This document shows, in pieces, positions 1-12,252 of a stretch of DNA of 64,000 bases (position 1 is its first letter; each line of letters opens with the position of its first letter). Under the pieces are notes generated by a model. The model made no database searches. It was not told the DNA's origin and was given only the letters and a program-made list of their open reading frames with translations. The stretch lies in contig CAJNDS010000117.1 in assembly GCA_905221605.1 (NCBI GenBank), forward strand, positions 159,323-223,322, read 5' to 3'. Source of the stretch: Symbiodinium natans (Eukaryota > Sar > Dinophyceae > Suessiales > Symbiodiniaceae). Position numbers and translations under genes: made by a program.

Positions 1-3000
1 GTAAATACCCTTGGATTGGCTGAGGACGGGAGGAGGCACTGTTGAGGACAACTCCAGCAAACACTGGACGTGAGCCTCTCAGTTGTAGTGTAGACACAAG
101 CCTTAGGGTGGTGCCTCTTCGACAACTTTTGAGCTTGATTCACAGCACTGTCTTGTCGAAGGTGGGTCTATCCAGCGCGGATCTTGGTTCCCAGACTCCC
201 AGACATCTCGCAGCGAAGCCGTGCCGGCGTGATAGCTGGATACAGAGCAAGGCCGGAGCCTTTGCCATCCTCGCCTTTTGCGGAATCAGCCGCTGGCGCA
301 GTCTGCGCAAGGAGAATGAGGTGCGGTGAGCGGTTCTGTGACTCGCCGTGCGTATTCGCCTCTCCCTGTTTACCCTGAAAACAGGAGCAGGTCATAGCCT
401 CGCCGCGGATCAACATGCCCGACACGGGCAACTTTGCTGGCGCCTGAGCAAGCTTGCACAGCCATTGTTGGCGGTGCGAGGACCAAGGCTTTAAGGTAGC
501 TGTAAGCCGGATTCTCAATGCCTGGCTGACTTGGCGAAGTGCGCGCTTGCCAGGGTTACAAGCCACCCTCACAAGAGCCGCTTTCTGCCGAGGCCCGCCG
601 ATTGTGAGACATGTTCTGTTGCCAGGGATATGTCGCTGTGGCCAGGACCTGGCCCCCTCCCCCTCGTCGGAGACGGAGTCCGGCTTCGGCCCAGGTCCCA
701 AACTTAGATGAATCGACTGACCGAGGGTGCTGCGCGGGGGTTTGTTTTCTCTGCCAGGTTGGGGCAACAACTTCACTCCGCCTCCTCGGAGCACCTGAGA
801 GTTTTGAGTAGAGACCAGTTGGCTGCAGGATGAGACAAGAGGGCAAAGAATGGGCAAAAAACACCCAGCATCACTGATATCGAACCCCGACTCGACCCCG
901 ACAGCTGAATCAAAAGTTTCATTAGAACGAACCATGTGAGCGCGGCTTAACCTTGGTTTTTCAGAGCCGGAAACTAGGACCGCAGGACCTGTGCACATCT
1001 TCCTCCGTGGGGTTGCAGCGCAAAAGCGGGGACCGCCCATGGAGAGAAGTGGCACCTAACTTCCTCGCTGCACGTGATGCTCCGTGTTGCGCGGCATAAT
1101 CTTTACTTACCTCTTGCGGACTCTTGCTTGGATCAACCGGTCACTTAGATTCAAGATTCATTGGCATCTTGGTTTGCTAATCTTCCTGCCGGCGAAGTAT
1201 CACATGCCAGCACAAAACGGCCAGAGCAAATAGCGCATTTGCCTGAGCGGCTGTTTCACCTACCAAAAGCAGATAAGTGGTGCAAGTTTTGTGTGAACCC
1301 CGTGTTTGTGCCCTGCACACTTGATACACTTGTTCGTTAACTTTGAGCTGAGCTTTGGTAGATGATTTTGGCGCCTTCTCCTGCCAAAGGACGACCTATT
1401 TGCCGGTCCCTGCATCAAATGCGCGGCATTTTCAATCTTCGCGGTGGAAAGCCTCGGATGGTCATGCCGCAACTTGTGTGGCAAGCTGCCTCACACAAAA
1501 ACAGGCGCGAAGAAAAGGCACAGGGGAAGAGCAGAGCCTTGAACAGAGTGAATCGTAGCAAAGTTTGTCACGGTGCCATGTCTGGCGCCGGTTGCTCTTG
1601 TTTGTACCTCACGATGCGGTGTACTGGTGGACCATCCTGGTAGGCATTCAAAAATCAGGTGAAGCAGTCAGCAGCACTGACAACATAAGCAAGCACGAGT
1701 GCAGCACCGCATCGCAGATTGCCAAGGTCAAGGTGTACGGCATCGTCGTCATTTTGCGCCCGGTCGCTCAAGGGATCAAGAATGATGCACGTGTTCATGC
1801 GGTACCGGTCGAGTGTTTGCAATCGCAAAAAAGGCTTGGTGATCACCGGCGTCGGAAATCTGCCGGCACTCTTGCGGCTTGTCAAGGCACCGATCGCTCC
1901 ACCAATGCATCGATCAGTGAACAAAAATGAGAAACCAGTCCGCGACAGAAACCAGCACGAATCGGAACAGCAACTCAGAAACTGGCCGCATCGCACACCA
2001 GAGAATCAGCAGTTGGGCATCAGAAGCTGGGGGTGGCGGGGGGGGGGCGGGGGGTGGAGGCAGTCGTGTCCGGAGCCCAAAATTTCAAGAGCTTTGCCGT
2101 GCTTCAGGTCCCGGAGCCGCGGGACTGCTACGAGAGGCCCCCCCCGATGTTCCCAGATCCGGTGTTCGCTTTTTTGTGTCACAGTCGTTTAGTCTTTGGC
2201 TTCAGGTGGGGCCAGTGCCGCAACTGGCTCTGCAGGCGAAGGGGCCAAAGCCGGTTCCCTCACATGTAAAGAGTTCGCCCAACAGGATCAATCAATGGTC
2301 TGATGCGGTGTGAGGGATGCGGGAGGGGTTGGGTGGTCGTTGGGGCTTGTTGGTTTGGCTGTTGTGTTCGGTCTTCTTTGGTTTTCGCCCACATTTCTCA
2401 GCTTCGCCTCTTACGCAAGAGGTCCCGTAGATCGGTAGATGCAGGCGAAGCGCCGACGTGGCCGCCCTGCTCGACAAGGCACCCCGGCAGTTCAACAGCC
2501 CGCTAAGTTGTGGTCCCCTCCTGGGCACATTTTGTTAAAGAAGTACAAAAACCAGTATGAACTCGCATACAAAAATGCCGTGCCAGCCCCTGGCGATGTG
2601 CGTGGCTGGGTTCCGGGAAAATTGCCACTTCCTTCTGCAGGAAGCTCAGCGGTGGGTCAGCTGTGTTCATGGGAGCTTTCTGCTGCTTTCGTGGCTTCAT
2701 ACAAGGTCCATGCTGATCATCCTGGCCGCCATCGTGCCTTTCTGCAGCACATACAGCAAGAAGTGTCCATCTTGAAGTACACACACCCCCAAACTACAAT
2801 AGCTGGGGCCGAGGTTCACAGTGAACTTCGTCAGCTTCCTCACCTTTGCACTGAGGCGGCATGTTCAGTGGGCTTCCTTGCAGGGTGGGGTTCCATAGCA
2901 TGGAGAGAATGTTCGGCAGGCCTTGAGATGTATGCTGAGCGAAGTGTATGTTGAGCTGAGCATTGCAGAGGCCTTGTAGCATGACCCACTCCCCGCCTCC

Positions 3001-4042
3001 ACCCCAAACAGAACAATTAAGCCCAAGGACCCCAGGACATGAGTGTCCAAAAATCTTTGGCATCAGACAGCTAGGGTCTGATTTGGATACGTGGTTTCTC
3101 GGCCCTGAGAAGAAAGGCGTGAAGCTGTCATCATTGCGGGGACGTTGCAAGAGCTCATGCGCCAACATGAAGCCCTGTTCTGAGACACCGGTTCTGAGCC
3201 AAAACTTGAAAACATGGAGGGTTGGATTCGTGCGCGCATGCAGTTTGAGGCCTACCAAGCCCTGATGCAGAGGGCCCGCAGCTTTCAGCTCTGCTCGATA
3301 TCAGCGTGTGGGGTGTAAGTGCTTTCAACTTGGACTGGCTAAGTGTTGCCTGGTGCAAGTCAGGTTGCCAGCTTTGCCAAGCAGACTGGTGTGGGCCCCA
3401 CGCAGGAGCAAGGGGGAGCTGACACTCATATGAAGAGGTTTTGTTGCACTCTTGATTTGCTGTTTGATAAATCGGCCGGCAGCGAGAAACAACATTGTAG
3501 CACAGAAGTCCTCCGCACGATCCACCCTGCGTCTGCCTTTAATGTTGGAGATAATTGGGGCATGTTATGCAGCATGCCCGCTGCTGTAGCCAAGCATGTG
3601 CACGAACTGTTTGAGGGCGGGGAAGGGTTCACAGATTGGGCTCGCGAGCCCCACTTAGGGGCCACACATGGGGGGACAGCGTGCCTTGATTTGAGAAGTG
3701 CCTACGCAAATCGGATGGTGGTGCTTCACTGAAGTGTTTCTATTCTCTCTCAATTGGCCTGGATTCAATGGTCAGGACGTCTCAGGACTCTTCGTGGCGC
3801 TTCGCTCTCAAATAGAGACCGCGTTGCCCAACTTGGAGGCCAACTTGCAAGTGATGGGCAGATGCAGAGGCAGCCACATGCAGCTGTTTTCTGCAGTGCA
3901 GTTGTTGCTCTGCCCAGAAAGTCCTGGCACAGCACATTCCCAATTTTTACGCTTTCAAGTATGTGCGGAGCTTGGCTTAGCGCACCGGAATCCCAGATGC
4001 CGCTTCGTTCACTAGTTGCTCTCAAAGTGACCTTAATCCCAG
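1..4042. other. No recognisable gene
   Basis: I read both strands and recognised no protein family here. Open frames of up to 295 codons exist on the minus strand (168-1055), but their composition looks like chance opening in GC-rich DNA: no conserved motif, no repeat and no compact domain. A G-rich run lies at about 2031-2057. The stretch is best called intergenic or intronic. Confidence 0.5.
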
Positions 4043-5030
4043 GTCCTCTACGATGCCTGGAACGACAACGAGGACCTGAGCGGAAGGGCCCAGAGCGCAT
4101 CGTTGGACATGGACAAGGCTGGAGCTGGAGCCGGAGCTCATTCCCTCAGAGGGCTTGGGGCGCGATTTGCCCCCACTTTCCCCATCATGTTCTTCCGCGC
4201 CCGGAGGCCTGCGAGGATGCCATCGCCATCGGGGCAAGCTGTGGACCAGGTCGAACGCACAGCCGCCAAGTGAAAGCAAAGCGAAGACAAAGAGCCATGG
4301 GAAGGCTTAGACGAAAGACTGCCCATGAAGCAGATGCCAGGGGCCCCACAGTCACAGGCATCTTAATCTTTGGTGCGTTTACCGTTGCTTTGGAAGCGCG
4401 TCACTGGTCCTAAGGCTTCGAAACACCACGGCCGTCCTTCGCCACCTGGCCGGTGGGAACGTAGGGGCCGCAAGAATGCCACAAAATTGACAAAAAGGGG
4501 GAAAAGGGGGGGAAAAGGGGGAAAACGGGCGGAAAATGGGGGGGGGACAGATCTCCCTTTCTCAGGTGACCGGCGCCGCGTCGCTTCTTCCCTTTGTGTA
4601 CTCGGAGGCACTTCCGGAAGCGCCAAAGTTTCCATCTTTCTCCAGCTTCGTAGACAGAGTCGTTAAATTAAGCCCAGAGATGATTCAGAGAGTCACGGGG
4701 CTGGTTCCACTTGGTGGAGGTGCTCGGGTTTTCCTTCGAGCGCCACATTGCAACCGCGGAGAGTTTGGGTAAATGGGCCCCATCTGGTTGCAGGATCTAC
4801 TTGCTCTTGTAACGGCTCATTCACCCTAATCGAACCCCTGCACCTTAACAGCCCAAATGTACAGGAGTGTCGCATCTCAAGTTGTCAGGTGGCAGCCGTT
4901 TCTTCCATGATGGGTGATGCGCCCAGCATGTGCTCGAAGACCGCTGGACAGCCCATGAACTTTCCCCCCAAGGAGAAGGTGGCTCCCAGAGTAGCGCGGC
5001 AGAGGCACTGGCAACTCGATGAAGACCCTT
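4043..5030 (+). CDS. Candidate exons, unknown protein
   Basis: Three stretches look like exons but match no family I know. The first, 4043-4117, follows an AG^G acceptor and ends at a GC donor in phase 0; it reads as a polar peptide starting VLYDAWNDNEDLSG. The second starts at about 4566 after CTCAG^G with VTGAASLLPFVYSEALPEAP and stays open for about 60 codons. The third starts at about 4890 after GTCAG^G and reads VAAVSSMMGDAPSMCSK. I cannot show that they belong to one gene. Spacing and strand fit the + strand block seen across the rest of the window. Confidence 0.22.
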
Positions 5031-5896
5031 AGACCTTCCTTCGAGGATTCGACGGAACCGTGCAGAGGCATTGAAAGATGGGGCGGCTTATGGTGGGACT
5101 CTCCTCGCCAAGTGCCGCCGATCAAGTCTGTCAACCTTTACGATGCTGAACATGTGCATGTGATAAAGGTTCACGTACAATGTGCCATTGGCCCTCCTCG
5201 ACACTCTCTCATCAGCCTCGTCCGTGCTGGGTCAGGCAGGGGCAATTGCACAATTGCAGGAGCAATTGCACCGGCATAACGCTGCAGAACTTCCACAACT
5301 TCGAACTTGTCACTACGCAAGATGTCAGGCGGTGGTGTTCATAACGGCCCTTTTCTACCTCCTCTCTGCCAAGGACACAGGGCCTGATTTGAACATACTG
5401 GTAGGGCAAAGCGGCTTCATCCTTCATTTGACAACATGAATCATTTTGGTTGGGTGATTTGGGTGCAGGAATCCTGCCTTGCGGTGGTAGGGGAGTTCCT
5501 GAGGGTCGTGGACCAGAAGCAGGCCAGAACCACATTATGAGGCCCCAGGGCCCAGAGAGGCCCAAGTAGGCTTGTCTTTGTCGATTGTGTCCTTCGAGGT
5601 TATCTTCCGCATCAGCGAACGTGTCATGCGACTCGCCTCAAGAAGGACTCAGTGAAAAAGCTAGTTGGGCAGCTTCTGCCGAGGCGAGCCGTGCTGGTTT
5701 CCGCGATGAAGATGTCGGCGCGCGGCACTCGAAGCCCTTTTGGCTGTGTGCTCCGTCACATTTAAGCTGTGCACTTAACTTGTAAGGTTCCATGCCTTGT
5801 TTACTTGGCTACTGTATTCCTTCGGCTGGACCCCTGGATCTGCAGAAGTTGCAGAAGTTGCAGATGGAACGCCATTACATCGGAGCACCTGGGAAG
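5031..5896. other. No supported gene
   Basis: Nothing recognisable. A glutamine/leucine-rich open stretch near 5180-5290 (ALLDTLSSASSVLGQAGAIA) might be an exon but has no convincing splice signals. Confidence 0.4.
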
Positions 5897-6202
5897 GGGA
5901 GCTCCCGATCGTTGTGGTCCCCACGGTCCTCTCCGCCATCCTGGCTTTGGTGCCTAAGGTACCCGGTACCCCACAGACCAGCTCTATCAGCTATCTCCGC
6001 CATGGCAAGAGTCAGTGGTGCTGCGAGGTATCGCCAGTGTGGAGCGTGTCCGTCTGGGCTGCCGTGTATCTGTGGTGGCAGGGCGAGAAGGCTGTGAAAT
6101 GCGACGGGAGCCTGTGATGCTTGCAACTGTCAGTAACTGCCATGTTCTCGCAAGGCTTGGGCAGTCGTGTACGGTGCCCTGAACTTCGCCGTGTGGTTTC
6201 AG
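5897..6202 (+). CDS. Candidate membrane-protein exons
   Basis: Three short hydrophobic exon-like pieces lie close together on the + strand. Exon 5897-5958 follows an AG^G acceptor and ends in phase 0 at a GT donor; it reads ELPIVVVPTVLSAILALVPK, a probable membrane helix. A second piece from 6028 after GCGAG^G reads VSPVWSVSVWAAVYLWWQ. A third, 6155-6202, again AG^G with a GC donor in phase 0, reads AWAVVYGALNFAVWFQ. Three helices within 300 bases suggest a small part of a polytopic membrane protein. I do not recognise the family, and the rest of the gene was not found. Confidence 0.35.
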
Positions 6203-8100
6203 GCACCGGGCCCGAGCAATGACAGATACTGAAGTGGATTGTGTAGAAAACCCAGAACGGGTGCCAAGTGCAAGGTTCCTACTGTCATTTATGCTGAGAT
6301 CCCCGAGGCAAGGAGTTTTGCACATGCCTTTACTTTAATGATCCACAAATTCTACACTGCATGGCCCGGCAAAATCGGCAAAACCCACAACAATCCACTA
6401 TGGGTGACAGTATGTGACAGTCCAATGCCTGGCTGACGGGCCTTGGCGTCGTGCTCGGGGTTGGTCAGCAGCGGCTCTCAGCGGTTTGGGGGGCGTGTCG
6501 CAATGCGTCGCACGCAAGGCGCACGCATGCGCTCAAGGGGGGTCGCTCTCGTCGATGAGCTCAGGTTTGGCTTGGCCGGGGTCGTGCTTGGCCCCTTGCT
6601 TGCCTCGGCCAGGGCCTCAAAATCCCAAGGCCCTACGTAAGGTTTTTGTGCTGACCTAAGGCCCGACTGGAAAGGCGTTGAATGTGAGAGAAGAGATCGT
6701 GCTCGCATGGCTGGGATCCTTTGAAACTTTGAGGTTCCCTTGATTTGCTTTAACCTCGTGAAGTTGCCCCTGCCCCAGCAGACGGGATCATGCAGTAATG
6801 GGCAGACGGCTGCGACTGGCTGTCGCGAGGTTCAACACAGACAAGTTGCAGTGGCGGGGGTCTGAGGGAGATCTCCTCCACCCCAAAATACGAAGCAGGC
6901 TGGATCGGGGTGAACATGGGTGAATGGTGCTTGCATGAGCTTTGGCCTGTAGTCCTGTTCAGGTTTGGTGATGGCCGCAATGGTTTCGCCTCTGCCCGGG
7001 GCTAAGCGTTGCAATCCGCGTGAATCGATTTCCGCACTCCCTTGGCTGCAGGTACAGCAGCGCCCTTCGGTTTTCACGTCCTACTGGCATGGTGAAAGGG
7101 CAAGGGGTAATTCAACCGCCAACGAGTGGACGCCTCAGCAACAGTACCGAGGCTAATGCAGGCTTCACGGGCGGGGCGTAGAGATTGGGGGGGAGTGAAG
7201 CGGGACACTGGTCGGCTGGGGGGGTACCATGGGTACCCATTCCGGGCCAAACAGAGCTCGGCTGGGAGGGGGTAGGGGGGTGGGTAGGCCTTTTGAAGGT
7301 TCCCTCGACTTAGATCGAAACGCCTCAGGCCTCCGGCCTCGCGGCTTTAAAGACTCAAAGACCTCTCGTAGAGCACAGGCAGTGCCGGGTTTGCATGTCG
7401 CTATATCTTCCCTTTTGGCAATGTTGACTCCCAGACCAAGGGGAGGTCTTTCATGCCAGGCTCCATCAGACTTGTTTGCAAAGCCCCTCATCCAGCAGCG
7501 AGGAGAGGGAAATGCCACGACAGCATGCAGCCAAAGTCATTTCGATTTCCTGGCCTGATTGCAATGCGGTCTTGGCAAACCTCGGCATGGTCAGCTCCCC
7601 TTGCTTCAGAGTATTGCAGATCAGCCGCATGATGCCACACAGCTTCCGTGCAACACTGAAATCGCCGACTTTCAGTAGAAGACCGTTTGCTACTCTGTAC
7701 AAGTATATGCACGGCAGCCTCGCCGATTACGCAGTCGGTATGTTGTGCAGCAACGGATGCACCGCGTTCGGCCAAGCTGCGCACCTGCGGCCTGCGGACC
7801 TCAGAGTTCTGCCCGTGGCCCCCGTGGCTCCTTGGAAGAGCAGAGGTGAGCTATGGTGAGCTTGTGTGAGTTGTAGTGAAGTCGTGAAGTAGCTTGATAT
7901 GCTTGAAACACACTGAAGCCGGCAGTTTTTTCGTTTCACTGAGGTGCGCTCTGTTCCCCGGTGTTCGTCACTGACGCCCGAGAGATCCAATCGCATCGGT
8001 CTGACGCTTGCTGCAGGTGCCTGTGTGACGAACTGAGAAGTGTGACACCCATGTGCACCTCGAGCATTCAGGCTGTTCTTTCCCACTCGCTTGGCATGTT
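6203..8100. other. No supported gene
   Basis: No family or exon chain recognised. Open frames exist on both strands but overlap one another and carry no motifs. Confidence 0.4.
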
Positions 8101-8105
8101 GTCAG

Positions 8106-10614
8106 GTGCTTCTTGCTGGTGGAAGCTCAGACGAAGGCAGAAAGTGACATCGCGGTCACTGGTTGCTCAAGAGGAGCGAACAGGTCTGTACTGCCAAGAC
8201 GCCCGGTCGCAGCGTTCCATCCTGCATTGATTGCATTCGCAGTCGTGTGCATCTTTTTGAGTTTCTTTGCTGCCATGATGCTGCAGGAAGACCTATCAAG
8301 CCTTCCAGGAGCTGGAAGCAGCGTGCAATGTTGCACCATGGCTTCTTGCCTGTAGTGGTTGCCGTTCGCTGCTTGTGCCTGTCTGCCTGCCAGGATTCAT
8401 CAGTGCAGCTTTGCTGCAGAAGAGTCTAGTCCGTGAGTGCGAAAGTCAGAAGTCTGTACACATCTGTACATGCGTAGCTCCTGGTACCTCCAGTCTAGCC
8501 TCTTGGTGATAGATACGGCCGTGCACAAGGTCAGCGATGACATCGTCAAGGCCATCTGCGACTTTGCAGACCAGCACAGGAGCTGCCGCCCAGCATTTAT
8601 GACAGAACGACAGCAAAAATGAGCAAGAACGTCCAGCACGTAATCGTCCTTTGCGTCAGAATCATGTCTGCAAGGACGGACCAAGTGGTGACCTGGATCA
8701 CCGGGAAGCGCGTCCAGGCCAGCCAACACCAGCCTATTTCGGCTGTCGCTACGTTGTGTCGGCTGCCGTGCCATGCCAGGTGTATCTGCTGGGTGTAAAG
8801 AGTGAGCCTTTCCTGGAATATGCAAGAAGCCCTGAACTCAGTGCATGAAGGTGTTTTGTTTCTCCAGCATGAGCACTTGCAACTTTTCGTGTGTGTGTGT
8901 GTGTGTGTGAGGCCACGAGCTCTCGGACCTTATCCTGGGCTTTCTGGATGAGCTCAACTCCCAGCTGCAAGCCGTGGCCGAGGTGCTCCAGCTCGGCAAG
9001 TATCAGGCAACAGGATCTTCCATGCATGGTCTATCTGAGGCCAATGGTGGCGAAGCGTCGGAAGACATCGCAGCTCTCGTGGGCGCAGAAGAAATGCAGG
9101 CGACCATTGCCTCGACAGAATTTAAGACCGTTTCAGCAGGGAAACGCGACGACATGCAGCGAGCTTACTTCAGGTACCCCATACGGATCTTCTTCCAGGA
9201 CAGGTGCAGGCTGGGCTATCCAGAGCAGATGCTACCAGATTTGGCCGTACTCGCGTGGATGTCTTGTTGAACGCGCTGTGCCATGTGATCGGCACTGCAG
9301 CACAAGACAAGCGAGGTTTCTCTGAGATATTCGCGGCGATGCCTGTCAGGTTATCCTGGCACTTACACCGACCACTTCAACCTTGGTCTACGACCCTTCG
9401 CAGGACAGGCACCAGCAGTTTGCACTGTTTTTTCCAAAAGTAGCAGAGGAGACCTATACACAAATAAGTGTTATGTATACATATATATATATATGCATAT
9501 GTATGTACAATTTCATAGAGAATGTAGAGGTTCCCTGGACTCCCTATCAAGGAGCGGCTAAGCCGGGAGGAGATCGCTTCGGAAATGGGGGTCCGGAAGG
9601 AGGACCTGGAAGACGAGGGCCTCTTCGGCTTGGTGTACAAGAGCTGCTGGCCTCGTGTTAGGGTATTTTCATTATTTTTTCCAGCATCCCGGACGTCTGT
9701 AAGTCTAGGGGTCTCGTGCTGCAAGATGCAGCACATGAAAAAACAACTTTGACTTGGAGGCTTTCCTCTGGTCCTTCCCGTGGAGCACGTCTACGATCAC
9801 ATGGTTGAGTCCTACAGCGGCAACTTCGCTGCGGGCGATGCCGTGCAGATAAAAGACGGAATCGTGCATGCTGGTCCCGGCTGCAAAGATGAGCCGGGGA
9901 AGCCCCGCGTTGTGATCTTCATGACCTACAGGCGCAATCTGTCACAGTGTGCCACCGTGTGTCACAGCGGGCCGAGCAGCACAGCGGACAGAGAGAAGAA
10001 GGGAAGGAAAATGACAGAAGACAAAGTGCGACAAGGTTCGTCCGTCCATTGGTGTGTTTCAGTGCCAGGACTACCCGAGAAGAGCACTACGAGCTGACCT
10101 TCCAAGCAAAACTCTGGGACTGGGCTTCGCATCCTGCCGTTCACCCAGGATGCTCCAACTGAGGGGCTCTCAATTTCATACACGGTGCCTACAGCAGGGT
10201 TGTTTGCGCTGTAGGCGATACCTCCCATGGTCGCCTACAAGCGCCTTCGCGAAGTCTACACCTACGGTCAGCGGAAGGGCGGCTCCGCGGCACGTGGGGG
10301 TGGTTAAGCCTGCTGAAAGAGGCTGCTTCCGGTTTATAGTTCATTGCTTCAAGCCCCTACGTACGGCCTTCGTGGGCGAGCCCGGGGCCAACGGACAGAC
10401 CTGGGCCACCAGCTTGTGCGAGGCATGGAGCATGAGAACCTGAGGTATGGACATCAAGCCATGGACGTTCTACCCGCCAGAAAGCTCGGAGGCGGCACTG
10501 TCTTGCTGTTCATAGACCGCTTTTTCACAATCAGTGAATTCCGTAGTTGCTTTCGAGGCTTGCCAAATGCTGTGCACCACCGGCGGGCTGGACGAGACCA
10601 TGGTCGACCCTTGA
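8106..10614 (+). CDS. 2OG-Fe(II) dioxygenase-like gene, multi-exon
   Basis: A chain of small exons resembling a prolyl-4-hydroxylase or phytanoyl-type 2-oxoglutarate/Fe(II) dioxygenase. Exon 8106-8183 (FLLVEAQTKAESDIAV) ends with a two-base overhang that joins in frame to 8675-8709 (TDQVVTWITGKR). A GC donor then joins the exon starting near 8920 (HELSDLILGFLDELNSQLQA). The order R-x-D-x-x-x-W followed by two helices is like the start of the EGLN catalytic domain. Exon 9760-9931 carries GDAVQIKDGIVHAGPG and then PRVVIFMTYR, fitting the distal iron-binding His and the Arg that contacts 2-oxoglutarate. Further exon-like pieces are IKERLSREEIASEMGV (about 9550), PPMVAYKRLREVYTYG (about 10222) and a C-terminal ACQMLCTTGGLDETMVDP with a stop at 10612-10614. 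I did not find a clear HxD motif, so the assignment is tentative, and several exons may be missing. The start is unknown. Confidence 0.4.
8889..8910. repeat. (GT)n microsatellite
   Basis: About eleven GT dinucleotides just upstream of the AG^G acceptor of the 8920 exon, in place of the usual polypyrimidine tract. Confidence 0.9.
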
Positions 10615-11050
10615 ATCTTCACTGCTCCGACTGTAAGCTTATTCTTGAGAGCACCCTCTCAGCTATCCACCTTGGCATCATTGGAAACCTGCCCTGTCTG
10701 TTGCTTAGGGTTGGAGATCTTGAAGGTGTATTTAGTTGTATAGACACATTCCCAAACATTCCAAGACACCAGCACCAACGAGCGAGCTGAAGCTAAAGTT
10801 GGTGACACTATTGTAAGCATCTTTCGATGCATGGATGACGGCACTACCACAACCCCCGATTACATCAAAGTGCATGGCCAAGGAAGCTGAACCCGGACCC
10901 AGGGCAGGCAGACAGAATGTACATCGTTTGATAGAAAGCACATGAAAGAATAGAAGAGAGCGAGCGCGAGTTTGTTCAGGCAGGAAGAGCAGGGATAGTC
11001 AATAGTGAGAGGACAAAAGGCGAATAATGAGAGCTTGGCTTACTTCAAGG
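10615..11050. other. No supported gene
   Basis: Region between the stop at 10614 and the next exon-like stretch. No promoter motif or terminator could be seen. Confidence 0.4.
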
Positions 11051-11131
11051 ATCTTCTCGTGTCCGAGTGGCGCGATATGCTCTACGATGAGAACGTCCCT
11101 TGTCTTGTGAATGGGTTTGAAGGGCCCAGCG
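11051..11131 (+). CDS. Candidate exon, unknown protein
   Basis: This follows TTCAAG^G and ends at a textbook GT donor (GTAAGTC) after about 27 codons. It reads DLLVSEWRDMLYDENVPCL followed by VNGFEGPSA, strongly coding-like. No family recognised. It may be an early exon of the PPR gene downstream or part of a separate gene. Between 11.13 and 12.25 kb no further clear exon was found. Confidence 0.3.
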
Positions 11132-12252
11132 CATGTAAGTCATACCATCTGTCTATCTGTCTTTGCGAGAGTCAATGCGTTGGCTCTACACTGAGGTCCA
11201 ATTAATCGATCGTGAGCAGGAGAAGGCTGAAGCCTGTCTTCACTTGTCAGGCTTGCAGAGTGGAGTGAGCATGCAGTTAAGTTCTGTTGAGCTTAGGAAT
11301 TGCTCTACGACTAGTCTGAGCTTGATCCTCGACGTCTTCACCTACGCGGCTTGATTTTCAGCCCCAGCTTGAGCCCTTTCCGTGGAGAGGCCTCGTGAGA
11401 ATCAGGGCTCCGCAAGTCTTTGGATCGTTTAGGCTCCGGGTGGCTGATGCGATGATGCGACAGCGTCTGAAAGATCCCAAATGAACTCCTGAAGGAAGGA
11501 GTGTTTGGTTGATCGCTGCATCACCGACCTCATAGACTCAGACTTTGCATTCAGAACAAGAACGAGCAAAAAAAGGGCAAGCGAGCTGGCCTTCAAAGGC
11601 ATTGGTTTCGGGGCACGTTTCAAAGAGTCCAAAGAGGATGGCCCAGCTTCTCCCACAGCCTCGGCAGAGGCCTCAGGATTTTTGGGGCATCGCTGCGAGA
11701 GGCAATTTCTTCTTCGGCCTGCTGAGGTGTTTGAGGCAGATCCGACGGAGTCGCCAGAGAGACGCTTGGGAGGCGCATTTCAGGCCGCGTCAGACTTGCT
11801 CGACGATGTGCGACACGGAGCCCCTAATCAGAAGAAGTGTCCCCTGCGATCGCTGCGGAACATCATGTAGCCATTCGTGATCGTCGGTGCAGATCTCCCA
11901 AGACTCGTCTTCGGTGTCTTTGTCTTTGCGCAGGACGACGATGATTGCAGGCACCGTGCTCCAAGTCTCAACACACAACGGAAGAGGGATTGACTTTAGC
12001 GACCTGAGCGACTTGCAGAGCTGTTGTTTCAGACTGGACTTCTGCTTCCCTTATGGCTCAAAACGAGGGTGCCTATGGATTCTGTTCGTGCCGTCTTTTG
12101 CGTACATGCAGACTGTGCATGCCGCGACTGTGGCACGCGTCCAGAAGCCGCCACGCCATGGCACATATGAGAGGGCGGCAAAGGGCCCCTGCCCTAGAAG
12201 GAGCTTGCAGCTGGGGGCCTTTTGGGGAGAAGCTTGCTTATCCATCTTGCCG

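Noticed and set aside
168-1055. 295-codon minus-strand frame
   Set aside because: No motif, no family, overlaps other frames; expected by chance in GC-rich DNA.
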